Part shown: positions 37,501 through 50,300 of the stretch, one piece after another
Layout: each line of letters opens with the position of its first letter
Numbering within the stretch: the stretch's first letter is position 1
Source of the DNA: Camarhynchus parvulus
Lineage: Eukaryota; Chordata; Aves; Passeriformes; Thraupidae
Assembly (NCBI RefSeq): GCF_901933205.1
Contig: NC_044572.1
Span: 89,556,965-89,620,964 of the forward strand
Length of the DNA stretch: 64,000 nucleotides
Direction: 5' to 3'
Notes under the pieces: generated by a model
The model's database searches: none
Told to the model about the DNA's origin: nothing
What the model saw: only the letters and a program-made list of their open reading frames with translations
Position numbers and translations under genes: made by a program

Positions 37501-38558
37501 CAAAAAATTTCAGGCATGTAAAAATAAGCCATTTAACTACATCATGCTGAAATGAAGTAAGAGTTACTTGCTGCACACCACAAACTATGAAAATGCCAAC
37601 AGTAACAGAGAATGTGCTTAAAAGGAACATGCGTAAAGGATCATAAACAGTAATTTAAAAAATTTTTGCTCTACACTGCTCTATTTCAAGATTAAATTAA
37701 TTGAATGTGAAATGTTAGTTTAAGGGGAAGAAAAGTGATAGACTAAGATTCACAAATCCTGGAGATAAGTGAGTTAAGGAATATTGGTATAACTGTAAAA
37801 TAAATTTGACCCAAGAGCATGCAGATATTCATAAGCTCCTTTATCTTCTGGACCTTTGGGTTTAGTGCTTTATTTTTTATTTTACTGTCTGAAAAATAGA
37901 TTTTAAAGATTTACATACTTGCCACAGAACAGTATCTTTAAAATGTCTGGATAAAATTATGGCTTAGAGGAATTCAGTCATGATAGGCCTTGTATTGAAA
38001 AATACGCCATAACAAATTTTAATTCATAATTGTTATTGAATAGCAAAGACAGATTTAATTATCTCCATTATTGACCTGTTAGAGGCAAGTACTTTATGTT
38101 ATAAATCCACACATTATTGCCAAAGAGCAGGCTGAATGCATAAATTCTCTCCCTTTTCTCTCAGCAGATTTTTTATGCCAGAAAACTTCTTAAGGAATAA
38201 AATATGTTTATCTTCCTCCAGTTCACCCAGCTATAATGCAGACACAGATTTGTCAGAGTTGCAGACTACAACAAAATAAAATTATTATTTGGGGATTCAA
38301 GAAAGTTAGATTAGTCAAAAACTGAAATATTGTATAAGCCTGATTAAAATTTCAGTGGTGATAAAGGGGTTTTGATTGGTTGTGGCACTGGACACTAATT
38401 ACACAGAAGTCCTTCAGCAGATCTGCCATTCACACCCATCTGTTCCACAGGCATCTAAAGGAGTGATGACACTGTGAAAACAGGTAAAATGTGGGATTCT
38501 TTTTTTTTTTTTTACTGGAAGAAAGAAAAGGGGGCTATAATAGCAACGATGACCTTGG
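34531..38558. other. Non-coding stretch, no gene recognised
   Basis: A segment at about 35100-35560 is less A+T-rich, carries a few CpGs and two overlapping minus frames (73 and 61 codons). I cannot assign it to a gene or repeat. Poly-T runs of 14 lie at 36342-36355 and 38500-38513, and a (CA)n run at 36541-36558. The rest is unique A+T-rich DNA. Confidence 0.5.
36541..36558. repeat. (AC)n microsatellite
   Basis: About nine AC units. Confidence 0.85.
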
Positions 38559-38643
38559 CACAGGACATTTCCCAGGGAATTGATGACCGCCGTGGACCAT
38601 CAACTCTCCTAGCTAGTCATTAATCCCCAGGAAATGCCCTGTG
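38559..38643 (-). other. Long imperfect inverted repeat, possible RNA hairpin
   Basis: The left arm (38559-38587) and right arm (38616-38643) are reverse complements at 24 of 28 aligned positions with one single-base bulge, around a 28-base loop. If the minus strand is transcribed, three of the four mismatches become G.U wobbles, leaving one A.C mismatch and one bulge; the plus-strand RNA would have only one wobble. The size (about 85 nt) is in the range of pre-miRNA-like or other structured hairpins. It could equally be a fold-back (MITE-like) transposon remnant or a DNA cruciform. I do not recognise a known miRNA seed. Confidence 0.4.
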
Positions 38644-39869
38644 TCTGCCTTGTTATTGCTTAATTCAATTATTTGTGGTTGTGGCATATATTCTGTGAAT
38701 ATTTTATTGCTCAATCTGCTCTGCGTCTTACCTCTGCTCCTCTTAAAGTCCATCTTGGTCATGAGACCAGCTCAGCTCAAGAGCACCTCACATTTACCAG
38801 AAGAGACTATGCTTAGCACATTTCTTTGTGCCTGCTATTTCATTAAGGCATCATAGCTTGAATGGAGTAATAAAGATTGTACTTTTCTATTTATCATAAG
38901 AGTTTCATAAATTGTAATGTAGGTGGAAACTGGTTTTATTGGGCATATACATGCATATATACAATCACCATAACAAAACAAATTGATCCTGCTACTGGAA
39001 ATGGCATCATTATGCAGAGATTTCTAGGTTTTCTGGAATGGTAAGACACTAAAATAAAAGTAAGAAATGGGATGGTGTGATTCCTTTTTGTTAGTTTGGG
39101 TTTTTCTTCCAGTCTTATATCAGCCAGTTCTTGTTTCTAGTTCTGAGGATGCACTAAAACAAAGCATTTAAACATCAGCCTCATTGTTTCCTCTTCAATT
39201 CTACAGCTATATGTTTATTCCTGTCTTTATTTCTGGCATGGGACTGTTCTGTGGGGAACCAGAAAGATAAGAGAGCTGGATTTTAACCTGCAGGGAAAAA
39301 AAGGCTATTTTTAACCCCTACAATCAATTTCATCAAGCAGCCTGGCTAGTTTTAAGCTCTGAAATCCATTTCACCAAACAGTTTCTCCAACGGTTGTACC
39401 AGCACAATTGAGGGTCTTGTCTGGAGGCAGGAAGGAGTGGTGAGGAGTAAGGATGGCTTAGCTAGCCTGCCAGGGAAAGAAATGCTCCTCTAATTACAAT
39501 CTGAGAGTTTTATTCTCTTCTACACTAAAGGCCTTCACAGTGCTTTGGCTGTGTGAAGGAGACATTAAACAAGTCTAAATACAATCTGTGTTTACGTTAC
39601 TGTTAAAAAGGAAGCATTAAGACATTTCTGAAGCAGTTGAAAAGCATAGGTGTACAAATGGAAACATCTGATCATTGAGTCACAGAGGTCCATGGCATCA
39701 GATGGGATGTGTGCAAGTGCTGAAAGTTATTGTGAGAACACCATGCCATCTTTTAAAGCTCATAGCAGTCAAGCAAAGTTAATAAGAACTGGAATAAAGG
39801 TAATGGGCACTGTAAGAAAGCTGACAAGAAAAATAAAAATACTGGCTTACTTGAACCAGTCTAATGGAG
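38644..39869. other. Non-coding stretch, no gene recognised
   Basis: Short chance frames only (83 codons or fewer). A CA/TA-rich patch lies at 38944-38965. Confidence 0.5.
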
Positions 39870-40206
39870 GAACCAAAATGGTTTACAGATGGAATATGTG
39901 ACATCTTAGAAAGGGCTGAAAAAACTGGGTTGAATCAGTCTGAAGAAGAGAAAGTTAAAGGGAGACTATTGCAGTTTGCAATGGAATTGATCAGCACATG
40001 CAGATAAGAGCCAGAAATTTCTCAGATGCTCACCACAACAGTCCAGAGGCCACAGATACAAGTTAAAACATGGGAAATTCTGGTTAGATATACAGAGAAT
40101 TATTTGTTGTTGGGGGATTCAAATACTGGCCCATTCTAATCAGAGAGGTTATGGTGCCTCCATCCTTCTGGGTCTTCAAGACATGATGAGATATGACCCT
40201 GGGGAT

Positions 40207-40232
40207 GTCTCCCCATCCCATGATGGGGAGAC
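40207..40232. repeat. Perfect 11-bp inverted repeat, 4-base loop
   Basis: GTCTCCCCATC (40207-40217) is followed by a CCAT loop and GATGGGGAGAC (40222-40232). Confidence 0.85.
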
Positions 40233-40243
40233 CCTGAGCAACA

Positions 40244-40285
40244 TTTATCAAATCACACCTGCACTACACCTTTATCAAATCACAC
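40244..40285. repeat. 27-bp tandem duplication inside CR1
   Basis: TTTATCAAATCACAC occurs exactly at 40244-40258 and 40271-40285. Confidence 0.8.
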
Positions 40286-40370
40286 TCAAGCAGGGCTTGA
40301 ACTGTATGATCTCAAGTTGCTCCTCTTAAAGCAGTCAATGAGTCTATGATTCCACACTACTTCAAAGATA

Positions 40371-43039
40371 TTTGAAGTAATGTGAGGACAACATTTCAAG
40401 CACAGATACCCAAATGGTATGGATATAACTACATAACATCACTGGGACAAGTGTATCTCTTTCCCTTTGTTCACAAAATGCTGTCTCCAGGGAGAAAGAT
40501 CTCAATTTATAACATTTCCAATAAGTGCTGTGTTATCAACATTTCAATATTCATGTTAATTTTAATATCTTAAAGAAAGCTACCTTTATCTATTTAGCAG
40601 TTAAACATATTGGCTATGGTGGGTTGGTATGTTGGCACGTCACATATTGTAAGATTGAAAAAGTAGTAATGTCTTATATTTCCATTTCTGCTATCCTCTT
40701 AGCCTCCAAAATCATGAGATCTGAAACAAGGCTTTTGGAAATCTGATGGGAACTGGTTTTGACTTTTGCTTGGTATGATTATCACACAATAGAAAAATAG
40801 AAGTTATTTGCTAAGTAACACTTTTACTTCAAGACTGAATAATGTTAGAGCACCAAGATTCCTTGAGGTCCTTTGAAATAGTGCCTAGCCTAAATATTTT
40901 TCCTTATTTTATTGTATTCTTGCTACAGGCAACCCTAGTCATGGTCTCCATCCCTACCATGCAACCTTTATTTTTAGAAGAGTCAGTGAACTACCTGCAA
41001 GTCCCATCAGAAATTTTGCAAACCCTATGCAAGTTTATAGATTCAACCCTTATGTTTCTCATAATTTTATGAGTGATGGATTCAACAACGATTGTCAGAT
41101 CCATTCCATTTGAGGCAAGCCTCCATAAACAGGCAAGCACCACAGGGAATTCAGTTTTTCATTAATATCATTAAAGAGGCCAGGTATTTGAAGTATAGAA
41201 TTGCAATTCAGAGGATTTACACTCTGGACCAAATCTGCAGCTTATTTGAGTGTATGTTCTTGCAACTCACTGTGCATTACTCAGTTCCCTAGCTTGAAAA
41301 AAACAGGGGAAAAATGCATTTCAGATTCATTTTTATGAATCTATGCACACTCTAGTAGTGATGTTTTTATCCAGTTTTTAAAATTATTTTTTTGTTTATA
41401 GACAACAAACAGGAAAAATACACAGATGAAGATACTTCTGCCAGAACCAGTTTGGGATTTTCCTCCTCAAAGTGTTTAAAAATAAATGTAAATGGCATGT
41501 GTAAGTCAATATTAAGTTTTAGACACAGACAGACAGATGACTGCCTATGCACATGCAAACGGAATAGTTGCTAAATTCTTAAATGCTGCACTCCTTTGAT
41601 AGCACAGCCATAGTTAATGTTGTGTCAGGGTTTCCACTATAAACCCTCTCTTTTATAACTAGCCAATAAAATTTTACCCCAGGCATGAAGTACCAGGTCT
41701 CAGCACAGCGGCTGACATTTTTATATGTACACGTTTTCACACACACATAAAAAAAATAGTTTAGCTACTTTAATACATGCAAGGGTAACTAATATTAAAA
41801 AAAGTTTAAGATACCTTTCAGTTGAAGATATATAATACACATATACACGTATACACACATACAGAGTGTAACTCCAAACAGCTTGTCCTTGTTACTGAAA
41901 GGGTGCTAGAGAAAGACAATATAGAATCTTCAACTAGAAAATATGCAATCATTACTTATGTCTAAAGAAAAAAAATGTGTATGACCAGCTATTAGATTGG
42001 AAGTTACTTTGTTTGGGTAAATATGAGCCCTCACACGTGGCTCTACCCCCCATGCCACCAGCATTCCCCTCACCCCTGACATGATACACTTCATTAAACA
42101 CAGAAGTGCTTTGTTGCATTAGGTGGTTTAAAAGAAGTGGAAAGGTAGGCTCCTTGCACTTCCTATGAGAAATGAACATCGACTTCCTCTGAAGAAAATG
42201 TAAGTGGATTTTCTTAATTGGACTTAGGGCACTGGAGCAATTAATAATAGATTGTGTCATAGTAAGGGCTTTGTTTATATTTAAAGCAATAAATTACAAG
42301 TATTAAGTTTATATTTATTCCAACTTAAACTCATTTGTAATTGACATGTTACTTAGCCCAAGGCTTTTAAGATCTTTTAGTATAATTAAATTAATAGAGA
42401 ATTATAGATGACTGCTTGATAAACAAACAGCATGGACTTTAATATGACAGATATGCAGAGAACAGGCCGTGTAAGTAGATCATTATTATCGGTTTTACCT
42501 TCAGCAAAAATGCAACTGAAGTAGCAGCAAAGATTCAATGCAAACAATGGTGAATGAAAAGATGGTTTCTAGAAAATTTTCTTTTTTTTTCTAAGTTGAT
42601 ATTTAAGAAACATATTTATTGGTGTGAGGAAATATTAGTCAGTGAAGCAAGCTTTCCTATCCCACCATTCCATCATTGTCTTTTTTCAGCTCTCATGCCA
42701 AATACTTTGCATTACATTTTTGAAAAGGTCACAACATGCAAGGAGTCACTAAGACTTTGGACACTGAATTTTCAAAGGATCCTTCTAGTCCTTTGTCGCT
42801 CCCCCAGTAAGCTTAAGCATTCCATTCCCAACAGACTTTTGTTGAAGCAATTAATTAATCTGTCATGGAGAACAGTGGCGAAGATCCCACACATGCCTTG
42901 GCAACTTATTTCAACATTTAACAGTCCTGAGGTTTGATATCTAACTAAAAATGCTTGGTAAGTAGAATATTTTTATTCCTGTTTACTGTGGCCTTAGAGA
43001 AAACACACTTCTGTTTCTCTTCCAGCTGTCTTTTAAGGC
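40371..43039. other. Non-coding stretch, no gene recognised
   Basis: Frames reach 127 codons (42554-42937, plus), but with no recognisable domain and a composition typical of A+T-rich DNA. A degenerate AT/CA microsatellite lies at about 41830-41865. The block at 42225-42560 is listed separately. Confidence 0.5.
42225..42560. promoter_or_regulatory. Candidate conserved non-coding element
   Basis: The block has dense homeodomain-type ATTA words, a GTAAATTG-like ATTTGTAATTGACATG segment (42332-42347) and CAGCATGGACTTTAATATGACAG (42429-42451), with two retained CpGs (42468 and 42490). No frame spans it and no repeat is recognised. It resembles developmental enhancers in style, but alignment is needed. 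Confidence 0.3.
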
Positions 43040-43753
43040 CAGCATGAGTCAAACATTCTCCCTGTTCTTTTCTGTGCATGACACACATTAAAGAGCAGAA
43101 TTCTCAGCCTGTCTGCACAAGATCTGCTTTTGAGATCTCCAACTGTTCTCTTTTTTCTCCTGCAGAGTCTCCCACACTTCTGTCAAAATGCCCCACACAG
43201 GGCTCCTCCTGAACTCTTACAAATACTGAGCAGAGCAGAAAGCTACACTGTATGTTTGTTCGCTTTGCTCCTTTTAATCTTCCCAGGATAGTGCTTATCT
43301 TTTTCTCAACAGCATGACATTATTGACTTGTGTTCCACTTGTGATCCACTAATACCTTTAAATCCCTGTCTATTGGCCGGTTGCTCAACCAGTTTTTCTA
43401 GATCCTGAATTTGTTTGGCTGATTAGGCCTGTCTATCTGCACTGTTTCGTTTGTGCCTCTTGAACTGCATTTTGATTTTCTTCACACTATGCTTTCAATC
43501 TGTCAAGAACCTTTTGAAATCTAATCCCATCCATCAGTATAATGTGGTGCTTTCCATCTAAGCATCACCTACAGATTTAATTACTACTCCCTTTCCATTA
43601 TTCAGGTCATTAACAATAAAAAAATAGTGCCAAATCTTGACTGTTATATGCAGAATCATAGTCTGTGCTTCCCAGTAAAAAATACTACTTTTCAAAGATT
43701 TTCTTATTGGTTTTACCCTATCCTAAAATATATTTAATAAAAGACTGTTTTCT

Positions 43754-43781
43754 TATAAGCATATCATGAGATATGCTTATA
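43754..43781. repeat. Perfect 12-bp inverted repeat, 4-base loop
   Basis: TATAAGCATATC (43754-43765) is followed by an ATGA loop and GATATGCTTATA (43770-43781). It lies within the decayed minus-strand CR1. Confidence 0.85.
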
Positions 43782-44031
43782 TCACAAGCATATGTATCCC
43801 AGTTAAGATTTTTACTAAGTCTAAAGTTAAGATACATGTGGTGTTTTCTTCTACTCTGTCCTTATTATACTCCTTTGTCATAGAATAACATGACATGTAC
43901 TTGACCCAACTCTTAGTTAAGTAACCTGTGCTGACTGCTGCTCATCTCCTTGGTTTCTTGCAGGTAAACAGTTTCATTTGTTATTCCAGTATGGGGCTTT
44001 TAAGTTGAACAGTCTATAACTCTCTACATTT

Positions 44032-44063
44032 CCCACCCCCCCAACCCCCCCCACCACTACCCC
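44032..44063 (-). other. C-rich tract / minus-strand G-quadruplex motif
   Basis: The plus strand has C runs of 3, 7, 8 and 4 bases. The minus strand therefore has four G runs with short loops (1, 2 and 7 bases), the strongest quadruplex candidate outside the CpG island. It sits inside the decayed CR1, where G enrichment is on the sense strand of the element. Confidence 0.65.
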
Positions 44064-44360
44064 TGCTATTTTTAAGTTATGTACCATGTCTCTTTTTCCT
44101 GTTTTCCATACCACATATGTCCTTCTAATTTCACAAAAATGATTGCAAAACCCCTAAAAGAGATACTCTGGATTCTTTAAATAAATCCGTAGACATTTCA
44201 GGGATGAAATTTTAATTTTTTTAAAACCCATTGTTATTCTCTGACCTATTATTTCTGTATGCCTTCACCTTCTGGGTTAATCAAACGACTCTTTTCAGTC
44301 CCATAGCTGACCTCCTTCCCCTGTACTACCATGGTCATTGCGGTGTTCCCTCAATTTCTC

Positions 44361-47300
44361 TCTGAAACTCATTAGAAAACCAGAAATCAATGGTCTTCAA
44401 AATCTTTCTGCTGTAAGTGGAGTTTATGCTGTCAGTTTATAGTGTTAGAATAGATTTAGTTTGGAATACTTCACCTTTGAAACTACTTGTCACAACATTC
44501 TGTAGATGAAAAGATATCATTTCTTAGCTTATAAATTCAATGTTTGCCTTAAACATTTCCTCTACTCCATGATAAAGCAAGAAATTCACAAATCTTCCGG
44601 ATGATGTCTTTCTGTCCAAGAGTTAAAAATGTATGCTATTTTATCCTCTAGTTCATAGTGGGCCTTTCTCCTTTCCAACTCGTCTTACTTTTTGCAAATC
44701 AAAGCTATCATATTTCATATTAATCCATTTCTTGTTTACCTAAATTTATTCTTGCATACTAATTTTTCTGTGTGTAATTGTATGGACATATAAATATATG
44801 CATATTTGTAAATATAGATCTAGTTCTATGAACATATATTTTCTAGGATATGTATTTATATAAATTGTTCTGTAATCCTCTATTTCTTTTCCAAATTCTC
44901 CTTTGTACAGCTTGTCCCATGTTAATAATTCTTTACTGTATCATTCTACTCTGGATGTCAGCTTAGCTGTGCTGATATCTGTATTATTTGCTGCATGATA
45001 TGAGTACCTCATTTTCTGAACTAACCCCAGAGTTGAAGTCTTCCTCTTTTCTGGTACTTGATATCCCAAGTAATAGTCATTCAAGGAACAGGAAATTACT
45101 TTCTCTGGTTTTGCTCTTTCTGTTTATCTAATTGATTACAAATAACAGAAATTATATCATTTTACTATTTTTTATCGGCCTCATTTGTTTGTATCTATGC
45201 TCTATGTGTTTTGTAAGCCTGAATTTTTTAATTCAGTAGGTGGCTAATTGTACACTTGTACTCAAACAAATATTTTTTGGGGATCTTCACTGGTCATATT
45301 TCTAAGTCAAACCTACTTAAAGTTTATCAGCATTATTTATTATATATATAATATATATTTAATGTTATATATTGCATTATGGGCATCTGTGACTTGAAGT
45401 GTTTTTCCTATTTGATTTAGAACTAGGTATTTTTGTACGTTATTGATTTTTGTCATTGATATTTGTCAGTGACTATAGTATAGTAAGGTCTTCCATTCTC
45501 AAGTGTTATGGCACACTGAGTTTGAAATTTCATGTATGAGGAAACTGACCTTTTATCTAAGGGTGTTTGATCAAGATTTTATATTGAAAGACTCAAATGA
45601 GGAGACTACTTTAAATGCATGATTCCTTTTTGTTTGAGCTTTACTGGGGGAAAGGAAGTGCAATACTGGAGTAACAATCTTCTTCATTTACTGTGAGATG
45701 ATGCTGATCACACTGGTAAAATTTCTAGACTTTACCGCTAAAAAGTAATGGAACATACTTTTATTTTTCTAATTTAATGTGTAGTTGCAATCATAAAATT
45801 CTCTTATGAGATTAGCAATACTGAAAGGAACACACGACAAATCATTTTGTATAGTTATGGAGCTTTACAAGCAAAAGTGAAGAAAAAAAGACTTGGAAGT
45901 AGAGAGAGTCATCTTGTAGGTTTATCAGTTCCACCCATCATGTTGCACATCCATGTGCACTTTTAATTTTCTTATGCATCATAGCTTTCCTGCACATGAG
46001 GGTCTCTAAATAAGAGAATAAGCATCCCCCTCTGGGATACACTTCTGTCATTCCAGCACAGATTGTTGTCACATGAAATAATTTCATATAGTGAAATTCA
46101 CAATGAAATTACAGATGAAAATTAATTACTTCATGTGTGCCATAGGCACCAGTGTTAATTAAATACATTCAGAATAAAAAGATATTTAACTTTTTTAAAA
46201 GGCAGATTCAATAATAGCAAGTTGCTTTTGTCATGTGCTCAGAAACAGAGTGGGTATTTTCACTTTCTCACTCCCAGAATTTTATAATTGCTTTACCTCT
46301 GATGCTTAAGTCACATTACTGAAATATACTCCAGACAATCCTTTGCTTTCAGATCAAGAGAGTTGATAACTGATATGAGCATTGGTCTAGAGGGGGTTTT
46401 TTGCATCATCACCTCTTTAAAGACAAGCACTAATTCCCCAGTATTTAATTTTCCAGACAGCCATACTGTACATTATTGGGCTAGCTAGCAATTCCCATCT
46501 GTTTTAGGCAGCTAAATCATTACCTTTGACTGGTATCTCTCACTGATACAGGCTTAAAAGCACCCTGTGGCTAATTTGGTTGCTAAATATGCATTTAGTG
46601 TTTGATTTTGGTCTCTCAAGTTTGAAAACTGTAATCTAAATGACTTTGCTAATCTGATCTTGTGATAACTGTTATCTTTCAGGCTTACTAGAATTAGACT
46701 AGGAAGGAAAAAACCTCTCAGATATTGCTATGTGATAAATACTGACCTGTCGTGACTCTCTAATTGTTACTGGCAACTATGTGTAAATCAATGTCATAAT
46801 TGAAACTAGATTCTGGGGAAAATTCTGGTGCCTTGAAAAATAATGAAAGTTTTGCCCCTTTTTTATCTTATGGATAACAACAGCTCATACTGACTCTCTG
46901 AAATGGATTTTTAGACATAGCCGTCTCCTTCAAAATTGTGATCTTGTGTGAAGGCAGGTTCTGATGGACTGATGTGCAGAGCATTTTTTAAAATGTCATT
47001 AACAACGCCAGGAATGTAATCTTTTTGCTATGTTGGAGTAACCTGAGCAATGCTGCATAACTCGCTTTAGGACCTACGGCTTAAAGAGCTGGTCATCATC
47101 CCCACTCAGCTTGAGTGTCACAAATCATCTATAAAATTTTGATACAGGCAAGGTGGCAAAAAAGACTTGGCTGTGAAGTTGCACATCACTGTGTCCAAAT
47201 GGAAAGACTTACATTCATGCAAAATCCCAAGTAAAACATCACAGGATTACAGTAGACCACAGAAGTTAAGTAATAAACTCTTATTCTTCCACTGAAATGT

Positions 47301-50300
47301 TGCTATATTCAATTTTTTACTAATATTTTCTCACTGATGTTTTTAATGGAAAATTATTTTTAAAGGCAAGCAGAACAAGATGATTTTCAAAGTATTGCCA
47401 GTACTGACTCCATCTTGCACTAATTCAGTTTTCTAAACAATTCCAGTTGTACTTTTTGGAGCAAATCCCTACAGAGAACAATGGGGTTGGTTGTTTTGTT
47501 GACTGCAATTGTTTTATATGTGGGTTGTTTCTCAAACCTCATTTTTGGGCAGGATGAGGAGTGGTTCAGAGAAGCCCCTCTAATGAATGGGTAACAGATG
47601 ACTGTAAACCACAGGTATTAGACCTTTTCAACATGGAGCTTTAGTGACTCAAAATGTTAAAATAGAGACAGAAGAAAAACTGTGAACATATCCTAAAAGC
47701 TCAGTGAATTAATTGTCTTAAATTAGGTAATTTGTGGCCAACCTCAGTTTGGATTTTTAACATATTTGGGAATATGAGTGAGTAATGCACAAATAGCCAA
47801 ACAATCTAATACCAAATGTACTTATTGCAGAAGATATAATTGGCTGTGGGGCTTTTCAATAGCACAGTCTTAGGATATACAATGATGATTGCATAATTTT
47901 CAAATTTTTAACAATCATTCCATGTAGAAAAAGGTACTTGGTAAAACAATAAAAAATAATTAAAATAAGGAGGAACATATTGCAACAAAAGAGTTGCCTT
48001 AAATATATTTGTTCCCATTTACAGCTGTGTTCAGCTGATCCCTTTTGCTTGATTTTCATGCAGCATCTCCTAATGGCTGAAACAATTCTTCACATGCTAA
48101 AATATTTCATTAATTTCATGCAGTTCAGCATGATCACAGAAGAACTAATCCAAATACAGTTCTAAGAAATAAGGTTTGTCCTCTAGCAAAGTCTTCTTCA
48201 TGCAAAATAACATATAAATCTTTATAGTCACTGCTACTGATTGACAATTTTAGAGGAAATCAAATCATATAGCAAAACATCTCTGAGATACTACTCACAC
48301 TTTAGTACTTTGTTGACAACTTGAAATTAGCTAATTAGCTAGTTTCTACTATGAAATCTTAGTTCCCTGGGAAACATGTATATTTCTTTCTTCTAAAGTC
48401 AAAGGCAAATCTCAGATTAAAATTTCTCAGATATTTGTCCCATTCTGTGCTTGTGGGTGGAGGCAAGACAACAGTTAGAACATCCACACAGTACATTATG
48501 ATTTACATGTCTTTCAGTCCTCAAAAACTTCATTAAACTATCAATCCATTAAAAACTCTTGTCTTTTTAGCCCATCTGTATTTGCAAAATTACTTATTTT
48601 CCTTTTTATGCATTGTAATTCAGGAAATATTGAAATGAAGAGTCACCTCAAAAATCAAGATAATTTCTTTTACAAATGTTGAAACACAATGTGGCACTTT
48701 ACATTATTTTCTTTCCTCTAAAGCTCCAATTCTCATCAAATAAACAATGAACCAAAGAAACTTTTCTCAGTATCTAACATCTAAGATTTGTGTCAATTGC
48801 AGAAATCTTTGGTTCTATGGTTCTTTGCATGGAAGAAAGTATACCCTATCCCCTCCTAGCTGATTAATGAAGTGACTAAAATGTTCAAACACCTTAAGGA
48901 ATTTGGACACCTGATCTCCAGTTATTTTAAGTCAACTTGATATGTCCACAAGGGAAATTTCCATTCTCAACATGACCATAACTTACACATGATCCTTTCC
49001 ATGTTTTCTTGGTTTTTTTCCCCATGAAAACAGGAAGACTAATATCTGGAGAAAACAGCAGAATCTGTGGTGCATTGTTTGAAAGGCCGCAGCAGTGCAA
49101 GTGTCTCTTTTCTGCTTTTCTCTGTTACTGGCTAATAATTGGTCACTGACATTTTCTGTCCCAGTCCATTCATCCAGCTATTCTCATGCCCACTTCCCCT
49201 GGACTCTGAAGTGCACTGTAGTATCTGCAGATGAGCTGTACTGTTTGTTCATCTAAAGAACTCCCCTAATATTCTTTACTGCAGATGGCAGAGTCATTTA
49301 TTTTTGCAGACCTGGACTTTGTTTTTCATCTTCTGCATTCTCTTCTTGTTTCAGTTTATCAGTGGTGACTTCTCGGACTCACGGTGTTATGGCTGCTGTT
49401 GTCTCAAGCGGACCTGTTTCTCCCATTCCAGGAGAACATACCTCTGATAAACTCTATTGATTAGAAGCCCACATGGAGTCATGAATTCACAACTCTGATG
49501 CAGTTTCAAAGTTTGTGTATAGAAAGGATATGAAGGCGTCTCTTTGCTCTGTTTGAGGAATAGCTGGCAGGATGACAAAGCAGCACTGAGAGCTGTGTGT
49601 ATCATTTTGACCTCACACATCAATATTTTCCATCCTGATCTTGAGGTGCTTTTGAACATTAATATTAGAGCAGTAGCCAATGTTAGAACTTGAATTTCAA
49701 AGCAAATTAAAATGACCATCATGGTATCCTGTTGGATGTTGATGTGTCAATTTTTTTCCCTGGGAATTAGAGAAGCTCATGATTTCCAGCATAAGCTAGA
49801 CTTGTGAATCAGAAGCCAAGTAATGTCATAGAAAATTCACATTTTGCTGTGCATAGCCACAATTTCTTTGCTGCAGTTGCAGCCATTCTCTTCATCAGGT
49901 AACCCTAGGAAGTACAATGCCTTTGTCATCAGGGGTGAGTCTGCACAAGCAGTTTGGGGAGGAGAGCACCATGAGGAGCAATCCTGTAGGTCTCTGACTG
50001 GCAGCAGAACACAATATTTGACTCCTATTTCAGCCACCACTCAGCTGGCCACTGCAGAGGTAAGGCATTTGGATGTCTGTCTGTCGCTCTGTCTGTGTTG
50101 CCTTGTGTGCTTATATGTAGGGATAGCATCCTAATTCTTGTCCTCTTGTTTTTTCTTCCATTCCTCCCTTCCATCTCTTCCCCTGTACTTTACATCTCCA
50201 CACAGCCATACAGACTCTTGTCTTACATGAATATTAAATTATTACCTTAAAATTATTTCCCTTTGGAATTAATGTAGTTAATTCTTACATCCTGTGATTT

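Larger units (their letters stand above)
39870..40370 (+). mobile_element. CR1 LINE 3' end, old copy
   Basis: The copy follows CR1 order: AAAATGGTTTACAGATGGAA, GGGCTGAAAAAACTGGGTTGA, CAGTCTGAAGAAGAGAAAG (the 'ttcagcctggagaagagaag' block), AAACATGGGAAATTCTGGTTAGATAT (the 'tttaggttggatat' block), then GCAGGGCTTGAACTGTATGATCTC and the terminal GTCTATGATT. It is 5'-truncated and decayed. Two later local rearrangements lie inside it (a perfect hairpin at 40207-40232 and a 27-bp duplication at 40244-40285). Confidence 0.7.
43040..44360 (-). mobile_element. Old CR1 LINE fragment, minus strand (reverse transcriptase part)
   Basis: Read on the minus strand, the copy keeps CR1 landmarks in order. From 43620 to 43601 it encodes I-V-N-D-L-N-N, matching the CR1 'INDLD' motif. 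The active-site box follows at 43578-43558 and is dead: F-A-D-D-T-K has become S-V-G-D-A followed by a stop, with the first catalytic Asp changed. Further left, the rc of 43327-43377 matches the 'aaggacctgggggtcctggtggacaacaagttgaac' block. The right part (43900-44330) is more diverged and includes a C-rich expansion at 44032-44063. The right boundary is uncertain; related sequence may reach about 45.1 kb. It is inactive. Confidence 0.65.

Noticed and set aside
42554..42937. 127-codon plus-strand frame
   Set aside because: No known domain; begins in T-rich low-complexity sequence.
49387..49722. 111-codon minus-strand frame with a hydrophobic N-terminus
   Set aside because: The hydrophobic start resembles a signal or membrane segment, but there is no family resemblance, and A+T-rich DNA gives such frames by chance.
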